NCBI GenBank assembly: GCA_037176905.1
Contig: JBBBWG010006668.1
Span: 81,729 to 145,728 of the forward strand
Direction: 5' to 3'
Length of the DNA stretch: 64,000 bases
DNA from: Azolla pinnata
Lineage: Eukaryota > Streptophyta > Polypodiopsida > Salviniales > Salviniaceae
Part shown: piece after piece, positions 49,001-59,000 of the stretch
How the letters are laid out: each line of letters starts with the position of its first letter
How positions within the stretch are numbered: the first letter of the stretch is position 1
Made by a program: the position numbers and the translations under genes
Notes under the pieces: model-generated
Told to the model about the DNA's origin: nothing
The model's database searches: none
Seen by the model: the letters and a program-made list of their open reading frames with translations, nothing else

Positions 49001-51723
49001 CGAAATAAGTTCATATATAACCTCATATAGATGATGTTGCACTGTAAACATGTGTCGAGGATATATAAAAGTATGCTTTGGTGAGAGGAGATGATGAAAC
49101 CCCAAACGAGCCCTGGAACCACTTCCTAGCCTCTTTTCTTTCGCTATCAATCTTTAGATATCTAGATATCAATATTGCTCATCGAGGATATTTGCCTTCC
49201 CTTGAAGACAACTTGGAACAAAAAATTGTGTCCTGAACACTTTCTGGATGCGATATCCCATCCAGTCTCATAGAACATTTTACACCTCTTAAGAGATATT
49301 AACATGTCTGTCTTTGTTTCTTTCTTGCCAATGGGTGATATTGAGGGGGAAGTCAAGCATGGTAGTATCCACTGAAAACATGCCACACGGAAGGAGAGAG
49401 ATGGGGCTACCTTTATAGTAGTAATGAATTTATATTGCCAGCCTAAAGTAAACAAAGTGTGTTCACATTTACGAACTAGCTAGCAAAACTGACCTAAGGG
49501 TCTTTTTATCAACAACCTCCCACTTAAAGATCCAGGGTGAACATTCAATCAACTGCAACTGGACACCTGCAGAGCTCATGTTGAGCTTTCACAAGACATT
49601 TAGTGAGAACATCTGCAGGATTGTTCTGTATTTTGATATTAGCCAATATAAACTGACCATCTTCTAGATCTTGAGTTAAAGAGATATCACAAGCAATGAG
49701 TTCAGTATGCAAATGAAGTTGAAGTATCGCACTCTTAGCCAGATACACAAACCTACAGCTATCACAACCTACGACAGGAATACCAATAGACATGCTCAGA
49801 TCTTCAGCCTTTCTAGTCAACCAAATAGTTTTCTTGGAAGCTATGAAGTACCCCATGGTATATGATCTTAATTTGAAGCATCAAGCAAGCACTTCACCAG
49901 ATGCTGTAAAGGCATACTAGCTAGTAGCTTTGCAAGCAGGTTATCAGCTCTGTTAGATTTAACATACAAAAGTGAAGGAGCTCCAAGAGACTTTACTTCA
50001 GCCATGTTGAATTTGTTAAGTATGCTTTCGATATTTTTGACTCGTTTGAATGGCCATACAAGGGGCAAAACTAGCTTATATTGTATGCCCATTCAGATGA
50101 GCCATTGTCCTGATGAAATCGAGAAGAATGTACATATTGATCATAAACCTCACCCTAACTTGTTGTGAGAGGGTGCTTAGGCCGAAATCCGATACTTTGA
50201 GGTTTCCATGGCTATCAAGCAGCAAGTTTTCAGGCTGCAATCAACAAAATCACAATAGATATTAATATAACGCATTTACGCGGTTAATTTGGGACACATT
50301 TATGCAGTTTGAAAAAGAGCTATGTTTGTTATCATATTTGATGTCATGATATATTCTCATTTTTCACCAACCTTTAAGTCTCTGTGATAGACCCCCCTGC
50401 TGTGACAGAAGTCTACAGCATTTATAAGTTGCTGAAAATAATGCCGTGCAACATCCTCTTTCAGCTTAACTTGGTGTATCTACACAGCAAATGCACATCA
50501 TAACTTTGAATACAAGGAAATTTGTTCACAAACACTAAATATCTTTGTACTGGGGACATATCTCTTTGTCTGCTTACAAAACTTTTAAGCATTTACAAAA
50601 TATGGAAGTTTCTAAAACCCCTCGCACTGAGTGATATATCATCACAGTTTTACGAATATCAAAGCTATGGTCTTGTAAAAGTGGGAAAACCAAATACCAA
50701 CTTGAAATTTTTGAATTTTCAGATATTTCCACAGAAAACTATATAAACATATCAATACAATACAAAGAGTACACCGTCATTTTCATCACCATCATCACTC
50801 ACAATTTTATCAAAGAGCTCTCCCCCATTAACAAACTCGAGCACAAGGTAAATTTTCTTCTTACTAGCCATGACCTGCAATAACAGAGAGAATATACATT
50901 TGCAGGATAATAAAGACAGTGGACATTCGTTGAATAACATGCATATACTTCAAGGACAATCTTAACAGACCCTATCATAGAATAGGCAACAAAAGATAAC
51001 TCCGAGGAAAAGGCATTATAAAGGCTAGGCAAACCTCATGCAATCGAACAACATTTGGATGTCTGATAAGCTTCATGGTAGAAATTTCTCTCTTGATCTG
51101 CAAATGAAAAACCAGATCAAATGGAGCCGATTTAACATAGACAGATTAAAGCAGCCAACGTCTTGCAACATGGAAAAAAATTAACACATACAAAAAAAAT
51201 ATTACTAGCTATCCAAGAAAAGCATCAAATTGACCGACTATGTCTACTAGTGGGAATTTCAATACAAACCCGAATTTGTTAAACAGATCATTCTGGAATC
51301 AGAATACAAACGTTTTGCAAACTGAAAACAAACAGGGATAGAAAGATAAATGAAAGTCGATAATTTGTATTGAAAAGCTTGAACTTAGCAGCATTCCGAA
51401 AATAGAATGGAGGATTATTTGCAAGAATAAGGAGCCAGTAACACAATCATATCATTCCGAAATTATAATAGAGCCGTCAAAATTTAATGAAAAAATCAGA
51501 GAGGGAGAGAGAATGAAGGAAGGAAGGAACAAGGTTTTGATAGGAATTCGTTTACCTGTTCAACCATGTGATGTTGAAGGATCTGAAGCTTATCCAGTAT
51601 CTTGATGGCAACAATCTCTCCAGTCTCCAGGTTCTTCGAATGCTTCACTTTTGCAAACGAGCCTTCACCGATAGTTCTACCCAGTTCATATTTACCTATC
51701 CTTGTGCGGACGGATGTGGCCAT
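46021..51723 (-). CDS. CIPK: CBL-interacting protein kinase (intron-rich CIPK clade)
   Basis: Fourteen phase-0 exons read on the minus strand: 51723-51556, 51097-51035, 50874-50803, 50479-50372, 50234-50154, 48974-48921, 48846-48721, 48629-48540, 47835-47713, 47630-47520, 47394-47278, 47163-47107, 46748-46674, 46101-46021. The product is 441 residues, the family length. It is a SnRK3-type Ser/Thr kinase activated by Ca2+-bound CBL sensors. Visible are the glycine loop IGEGSFAKV, catalytic Lys41 (VAIKILD), HRD at 133-135, DFG at 153-155, [10 protein letters not shown] (173-182), the NAF motif at 311-313 ([16 protein letters not shown]), which binds CBL, and the PP2C-binding region ([20 protein letters not shown]). 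It is nearest to the CIPK3/9/23/26 group; the exact orthologue is not decided. At the exon 3-4 junction the usual N/G-G-R before LKEDEAR is replaced by IHQVK. Intron 5 contains a Copia fragment. Confidence 0.94.
46536..46556. repeat. Poly-C tract in a CIPK intron
   Basis: A run of about 18 C inside the last CIPK intron (46102-46673). Its length may not be exact. Confidence 0.85.
49530..50095 (-). mobile_element. Ty1/Copia retrotransposon relic (pol 3' part)
   Basis: Inside CIPK intron 5 (48975-50153), on the same strand as the host gene, lie open stretches resembling the reverse transcriptase/RNase H end of Copia pol, for example [20 protein letters not shown], the usual end of Copia RNase H, and a part resembling the preceding RT connection segment. 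Only a fragment remains; gag, protease, integrase and clear LTRs are not seen. It is broken, with several breaks. The recognisable protein remnants suggest moderate rather than very old age. It lengthens the intron and leaves the kinase reading frame intact. Confidence 0.7.
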
Positions 51724-52348
51724 GACCGATGACCAGCCGAATGAATGCTACCCACAGCGCTGCTTTTTCTTGCTTGATTCAGCTTGAAATCAGCTTGATT
51801 CAGCTTGAAAACAGCTTGATTCTGCTTTAAGAGAAGGTAAAAGGGGAGCTTTGCAACAAACTCTGGCTTCTGCTTCTCTATCACACATGCAAAGCCCCCA
51901 AATATTGGCTTCAATGTGGAAGAACACAAATCCTAATCTTTGCTTCCAGCGTGATGGGGAGGGGATCTCTCCGGTGCCGAATCTCGACTTCGACGTGGAA
52001 GAAGAAACCCTAATCTTCGCTGCCAAATGATGAGATGATCCCTGCTGTCGCACGCACAAAAAAAAAAGCCCCGCTTCAATGTAGAAGAAGAAACCCTAAT
52101 CTTCTCCGCCGATGTGATGGGCGCCCTAATTGAGCTGTTCTGCAGACGGGGAGGGGGGAGCTAAATTTGCTGCCGCTCGAGATAAATCGGGCGAGGGGAG
52201 GAACCCAAATTGTCCGCGTTTTTGGACACATGGGGAAGTGGAGAGAGAGAGATCAAAGAGCGAAGAGAGGCATGGAGATGTGTGCGAGAGCGACAAAAAC
52301 CGGAAAAGCAAAGAAGGAGACAGACGAATCAGGGAAAAGAGACACGAG

Positions 52349-52386
<38 letters not shown>

Positions 52387-52509
52387 ACAGAGAAAGGATT
52401 AGACCGACAGTTGGGATTGGAATCAGACAAGACAGAAAGAAAGCAAGACGAAGCAGACGAAGAAGAAGAGAAGAGACGCTCTCTCTTTTTTGGGGAGAGA
52501 TAAGAGGGA
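51724..52509. other. 5' region of the CIPK gene
   Basis: Probable promoter and leader of the minus-strand CIPK gene. A ~70-90 bp segment containing GAAGAAGAAACCCTAATCTTC occurs twice in diverged form (near 51,995 and 52,083). A CAGCTTGATT motif repeats near 51,779-51,820, and a GA run lies near 52,354-52,382. Beyond this the telomere-like array starts. Confidence 0.55.
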
Positions 52510-52510
52510 A

Positions 52511-53045
52511 GTTAGGGTTAGGGTTAGGGTTAGGGTTAGGGTTAGGGTCAGGGTTAGGGTTAGGGTTAGGGTTAGGGTTAGGGTTAGGGTTAGGGTTAGG
52601 GTTAGGGTCAGGGTTAGAGTTAGGTTTAGGGTTAGGGTTAGGGTTAGGGTTAGGGTTAGGGTCAGGGTTAGGGTTAGGGTCAGGGTTAGGGTTAGGGTTA
52701 GGGTTAGGGTTAGGGTTAGGGTTAGGGTTAAGCTTTAGGGTTAGGGTTAGGGTTAAGCTCTAGGATTAGGGTTAGGGTTAAGCTCTAGGGTTAGGGTTAG
52801 GTGAAGCTTTAGGGTTAGGGTTAGGGTTAAGCTTTAGGGTTAGGGTTAGAGTTAGGGTTAAGCTTTAGGGTTAGGGTTAAGCTTTAGGGTTAGGGTTAGA
52901 GTTAGGGTTAAGCTTTAGGGTTAGGGTTAGGGTTAGGGTTAAGCTTTAGGGTTAGGGTTAAGCTTTAGGGTTAGGGTTAAGCTTTAGGGTTAGGGTAAGG
53001 GTTAGGGTTAGGTTAGGGTTAGGACTAGGTCAGGGTTAAGCTTTA
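52511..53045 (+). repeat. TTAGGG hexamer telomere-like array with AAGCTT variants
   Basis: About 220 bp of nearly pure TTAGGG (about 35 copies with occasional TCAGGG) are followed by about 310 bp in which the hexamers are regularly interrupted by TTAAGCTTTAGGG, each creating a HindIII site. The G-rich strand is on top, so the CCCTAA strand matches the coding strand of the CIPK gene to the left. Confidence 0.95.
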
Positions 53046-53400
53046 GGGTTCAAGGGTTTAGGCCTAGGCTTTAGGGTTTTAGGTTTCAATGGTTTAAGGT
53101 TGGTTTGTAGTTAGAGAGCCCACAACAGCTGGTTAGAGTCAGGGTTCGAGGTTCGAGGATTTAGGGTTAGTTTGTAATTAGAGAGCCCGCGACAATTCGG
53201 TTGGGGTTTAGGTTTTAAGGTTAGTCTGTAATTAAGAGGACTGTGAAGCCCACCACGACCGTGCTCTTGTATCGGCCAAACTGCATTTTGTCAACTTAGG
53301 GTTAGGTTTTTGGGGTTAGTCTGTAATTAGAGGATTTTGTGAAAGCCCGCGATAGCGAGCTCCGGTATATGTCGGCCTGCATGTGTTACATGCAAACATT
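53046..53400. repeat. Decayed ~100 bp repeats after the TTAGGG array
   Basis: Three to four diverged units with TAGTTTGTAATTAGAGAGCC-like and GCCCGCGA(C/T)A motifs joined by TTAGGGTTTA-type boxes. Confidence 0.6.
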
Positions 53401-53424
53401 CGCCCGCTGATGCGCTTCATCCAC

Positions 53425-53915
53425 ATCATTGATGATGATGATGGTGGTGATGGTGGTGTTGCTGCCGATGATGATCATCGTGAATGATGATGATGGTGGT
53501 GGTGATGGTGATTATGGTGGTGATGATAATGATGGCGGTGGTGGTGGCGTTGGCAGTGATGATGATGACGGCGGTGGCGATGACAGTGGTGATGATGGTG
53601 ATGAATGATGATGGTGGTGATGATGGTGATGAATGATGATGAATGATGATGGTGGTGATGATGGTGATGAATGATGATGAATGATGATGAATGATGATGG
53701 TGGTGATGGTGATGACTGACGATGAATGACGATGAATGATGATGTTGATGGTGGTGATGGCTGATGATGAATGATGATGAATGATGATGGTGGTGGTGAT
53801 CATGGTGACAAGTGGTGACACTAACGATGACGATGGTGATGATGGTGACAAATGATGATGAATGATGATGATGGTGGTGATGGTGGTGACGGTGGTGATG
53901 ATGGTGGGCACATGG
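53425..53915. repeat. GATGGTGGTGAT / GAATGATGAT minisatellite
   Basis: About 490 bp of GAT/GGT trimers with a recurring AATGATGATGAATGATGATG unit, similar in kind to the arrays at 11.5 and 44.1 kb. Long His-rich open frames on the minus strand come only from the repeat. Confidence 0.9.
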
Positions 53916-54830
53916 CTCAGTGTTTGCCGAGTCGACAGCAGCAAGTTGTTCTTGGCATTTCGGACTCCTCTTCCCAGTTTTCTCTTCCGCATCAGTGCTT
54001 ACCGATGACTGACGATTTGCGACAGTTCCTATTCTACACCTTTTCACTGCTGCATTCGCATACAACTGCCGTGTGCGAGTTCCGCTGCTGCTGCTGCTCC
54101 GATTCGTGTCGATTCGGGGAACCCGACCGAATGTGCCGCGATCGGAAACGTTGTCGATCGAGCAGATTCCGCCCGATCTGGCTCGTTTCTGCTGTTGCAG
54201 AATGCATCGATTTCGATCTGGTCCAAAGAGAGAGAAGAGTTCGTCGAAGTTTCGTCGCTCGAACTTCTGCTTTTCCAGACCAGGACGCACCGAACCGCAA
54301 CAGAATCGAGCTATTGCTTTCACACTGGCCGATCTGGAGATCCCATCGTCCATATACTAACCTTGTGATCAGAAACAACAGGTTACCGATCCAGTCTGCT
54401 AATGTCAATACATAAACCGAATCATAATCGCGATAAACTGCAGTCGATGCATGTTCGTCGATTCGTGTAAATCTTTCCTGCTGCTATTTACCGATTGCTT
54501 CCAACTTCCGACTGCTGTTTACCGCTCGATTCCTTTACTATCAATCGATTAACAAAAGTTAATAATTCAATTCCCTAAATTTCAACCCCAAACCAAGATT
54601 ATGAGCCAAGCTTACTCCTAGCCCATCAGCCCATAAAATCGCGCTAAACATGAAATCCGTAAACCTAAACCCATAAACCTTGGAAATACGGACATCGAAC
54701 CATAAGCCAGAAACCTGAACCAAAACCCAATCCTGGCCCATCAGCCCATAAATATATATATATATATGTAGCCCTAAACATGTAATCGTAAATCGTTGAA
54801 CACATAAACCCTAGAAATAAGAGCACCGAA
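53916..54830. other. Unique spacer between facing telomere-like arrays
   Basis: About 0.9 kb of mostly single-copy sequence. Overlapping open frames occur on both strands near 54.0-54.4 kb but show no recognisable protein. A TA run lies near 54,751-54,767. Confidence 0.45.
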
Positions 54831-54834
54831 TCCA

Positions 54835-55820
54835 ACATATTGGTCCAGAACCCTGAGCCCCAAACCCTAAAACCCTCCTTGATCCTTATGACTAAACCCG
54901 AAGCCCTAGCCCCTAAACCCTAAAACCCTCGTTGATCCAGAACCGTAAACCCTAAAACCCTCATTGATCCGAAACCCTGGAAGCCCTACACCCTAAAAAT
55001 CGCCTTGATCCGGAACCCTAAACCCAAAGCCCTAACCCTAAAACTCTCCTTGATCCAGAACCCTAATCCTAACCCCAAAGCGCTAAGCCCTAAGCCCTAA
55101 ACCCAAAGCCCAAAGCCATGACCCCTAAACCCTAACTCGAAGCCTAAGACCCAAAACCCTAACCCCAGACCCAAAACCCTAACCCAAATCACTAACCCCT
55201 AAACTCTAAACCCAAAGCCCTAACTTCTAAACCCTATCCCAAAGCCCTAACCCAAACCCTAAACCCTAAACCCAAAGCCCTAACTCCTAAACCCTAACCC
55301 GAGACCCTAAACCCTAACCCCAAACCCAAAACCCAAACCCAAATCACTAACCCCTAAACTCTAAACCCAAAGCCCTAACTCCTAAACCCTACCCCAAAGC
55401 CCTAACCCAAACCCTAACTCCTAAACCCTAACCCGAAGCCCTAACCTTAACCCTAAACCCAAAGCCCTAACTCCTAAACCCTAACCCTAACCCTAAACCC
55501 AAAGCCATGACTCCTAAACCCTAACCCAAACCCTAAACCCTGACCCAAAGCCCTAACTCTAAACCCTAACCTGAAGCCGTAACCTCCTAACCCAAAACCC
55601 AAAGCCCTAACCCTAGCCCTAACCCTAATCCTAAACCCTAACCCAAAGCCCTAACCCAAACCCAAACCCTAAACCCAAAGCCCTAACTCCTAAGCCCTAA
55701 AACCCTAGCCCTAACCCTAGCCCTAACCCCTAACCCTAAATCCAAAGCCCTAACCCTAACCCTAAACCCAAAGCCCTAACCCTAACCCTAACCCTAACCT
55801 TAACCCTAACCCTAACCCTC
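54835..55820 (-). repeat. CCCTAA/CCCTAAA-type degenerate array
   Basis: About 1 kb of mixed CCCTAAA, CCCTAA, CCCAAA and AGCCCTAA. Its left third has five units of about 45-55 bp with CCCTAAAACCCTC(C/G)TTGATCC. The right two thirds have a recurring CCCAAAGCCCTAACTCCTAA unit. The last 60 bp are almost pure CCCTAA. The array ends about 275 bp before the probable tRNase Z start codon. Confidence 0.92.
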
Positions 55821-56095
55821 CCTCTCCTTCTCCTTCTCCTTCTCCTTCCTCGCCGTTCTGCCCTCCCATGGCCATAGCCTCACCCTCCCTCCCTCCGTCT
55901 CTCTTCCTCTTCCTTCACTTCATCGCCATGGCCCGAGAGCTTCGCTGAATCCCTTCCTTCTCAGCCCCCCTTATCCGTTCATCTCATTCTCTTCGGTCCG
56001 TGCTTCTCGCCATTCCTTTCATCTTTCCTCTTCCTTCCTTCCTTCCTTCCTTCGGCCTCCTGATTCAAACAGGCGAGGTTTTTTTTTGCTTGGAT

Positions 56096-59000
56096 ATGGC
56101 GTCTTCCACGCTGGGAAGGAGTTGCGGCAACTATGGCTTTCACCTCCGTGCTTGTTTTCCTTCACCTTCTCCGTCTCCTCCTGCTTACGTTTCCTCTTCA
56201 TCGACCTACCGCACGAGCATCTCCTCGTTTCCCTCAAGGTACAGCATTTCTTCATCGAAGAAGCCTGCGGATTGGAGTAAGTCTCGCCGCTTCTTGCTCA
56301 GTGTTTCCACTGTTTATTCTTCATCATCATCATGCCGAACCAAAAGAATGAGATTCTTCTCACCCCCTCTCCCTTCTCCTCCTTCTCCTTCGTCCTCGAA
56401 AGAACTCGGAAGCAGACGTTTTGTTCATAGATTGTCCGCCTCGCAAGAAGGCAGCGGCTCCTCAAATGAAGCTGCTTCTGTAGGTTTTCCACCTCAACCT
56501 CCGCCTTATTCAGTGAATGAAGATTCTTCCAAGCTGAAGAAAGCGAGTGCAACATCATCACGGTCACCATCATCACCACCAGCGCCATCATCATCATCAT
56601 CATCATCATCTTCTTCTTCCCCGATCGATCTTTTCCAAACCTCAAAAGATACGTCATCGTCATCATCATCATCATCATCTTCATCATCATCTCCACCACC
56701 ACCTCCATCTGTAAGAAAAGCTATTAAAAGAACAACTAAAAAGAAAGAAAACCTCACTGCAGATATGGACATTGCTTCTATTTTAGAAGAATTCTCGTTA
56801 CCTGCATCCTCAACACAAAAGGTCACTAGAAAGAAGAAAGAAACTTCTTCTTCTTCTTCTTCTTCCTCTTCAACTCAAACCGAGATGTCTTCCGCTTCAG
56901 AAGAAGCCTCATCGGCTTTAGTGCTAAAGAAAGTCACCAGGAAAAGGAAGAAAGACGAAAGCTCAGCATCACAGTCCTTCACATCGCCAGCTGAAGATCA
57001 TTCTTCAGAGATGATGTTGAGCTCGAATGACATATCCTTGGCTAAGAGAGCGTCTAGGAAGAAGAAAAATGGTAGTACTGTATCGGATGAGTCTGCCTCT
57101 TCAGAAGATCAGAAGGACCTCTCGTCATTTACACTCAAAGAACCGTCAGCATCATTATCTGCGCCTAGGAGCAGAAGCAGAAGAAAGAAAGGTGATGAAG
57201 TGTTTACTGCAGATAATCACATGAAAGATGTTGCAATTATCTCCACTGCAGCTCTAGAAGAAGCATCATTATCCATGCTTGCGAGGAAGGTTTCAAGAAA
57301 GGAGAAAAATGATGCCTTACCATCATTGGCTGAAGTTCATACAACTCCAGATAGTGAGATTATCTCATCTCTTTTGGACAAATCATCACCATCTCCAAAG
57401 AAATTGATTCAAAGGCAGAAAAATGCAACTTTTTTAGACCGTACCAATGAAGTCGCATCTTCTAATATGCCAATAGAAAGAAATACGCAGGTAGATGGCA
57501 ATACAGCAGAGAATATTGCACCATCGACATTGATGTTGCCTAAGAAAGTCACGAGGAAGAAGGAAAAACATGTTAATGTTGTGGCAGAAACATCTGAAGC
57601 TCATACAACGCCAGATGGTGAGATTATCTCGTCTGCTTCAGATCTACCATCTTCAACGAAATCGACAAAAAGGAACAAAAATGCAGGTTTTTTAGATCAT
57701 AGTGATGGTGTCACATCTTCAGTGACATTGACCGAAAAAGTTATGCAAGGAGAGGGTCGCACAGTGAGGAATCCTGCACCGTTGTCACCATTGATGTTGC
57801 TAACGGAAAACTCGAAGAAGGAAAAACATGATAATGTTGAGGCTGAAACTAATGTATCATATTTTGCAGATGGTTCAAATACAGAAGATAATAATATCTC
57901 ACCTAAAAAGGAGGGAGAATCCTTACCAATTGAAAGAGGAGGGAGAAAGGAAGTGCAAACTGTCTCAGTTTTGGACGATCATATCACATCCATTCAGTGG
58001 AAGCATGATGAAATAAGTAATGAGAACACTGAAGTATGTGATAAAAAGCTACATGAGAAATCATCCCTGATGAAAGAAAGTAGTGGTTCCTCGTTTGAGT
58101 TTGAACACAAAATGACTCTGGCTAGTTCAAACAAAGACACCAAAACCCATCTTAGGATAATGCCTAGTGTTTCATCTGTAAGTTCTAGTCCAGCACCTTT
58201 ACAAAAGATTTCACCTCTAAATATCATTGAAGAAGATGATTTAATGTTCTCAGACCAAGAGTACACAACTATTGTAGAATCGTTAGATAACAAGACCTCG
58301 ACCAAGCTAACATCAGTATCTGGACCTTACAAACGCGGTGAATCTTTTGGAAGTGAGCATGTTAAAGAAGTGCAAAAATTAAACGAGAAAGTTCAGCCCA
58401 GAAAGGCAATGCATTCTCGGAGTAAAAATGAAGATCAAAAGATTAGACGAAATGGGAATGAAGAACATGTGAAGTCTGCAATCGAAGCAAAGTTTCTAAT
58501 CAAGAATGGTAGGGTTAATGGTAATCAAAATCAAGCTAAGGAGAAACTTTATGACTATCAAGCTACAAAATTCTCGAGTAGAAACAATGAGAAATTTGGA
58601 AACCCATACTCACGTGTGTGGAGGAGTGATTCAAGTCACAAAGAGAGTACCTCAATGAACCCAAAAAGAGCAGAAGTTTTTCAAGGATCAGAGAGATACT
58701 CACAGGGAAATCAATATATGGTAAATACACAGAGAGCTCGTGGGATGGACAGAAAAGAACGTAAACAGTTCTCTGTTCGCAATGTTCTTGCAAATCAAGC
58801 GAGCACGACTTCCTATATGCAGGTTCCTTTATTTGACAACTTAGATACTAATTCTTTTCATGAACACTTAAGCTGCTATGGTTATTGATGAATAATCTCT
58901 TTCTTTCTAAATATAGGTATCATTTGCATATACGATCTTGTTTTGAAGCTATTTCATATCACTTGCTGTAAATTGTATTTTTGAATCCCACCCTTTCTCA

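Noticed and set aside
52167-52763. Open frames ending in (GL)n or (RV)n
   Set aside because: Direct translation of the TTAGGG array.
53475-54353. 292-residue minus-strand frame with His-rich half
   Set aside because: Half is a GAT-repeat translation; the rest has no recognisable homology and overlaps other frames.
56000-56095. Upstream ATG of tRNase Z at 56000
   Set aside because: It adds a hydrophobic, Phe/Pro-rich leader, while the ATG at 56096 starts a typical transit-peptide-like MASS sequence; not excluded.
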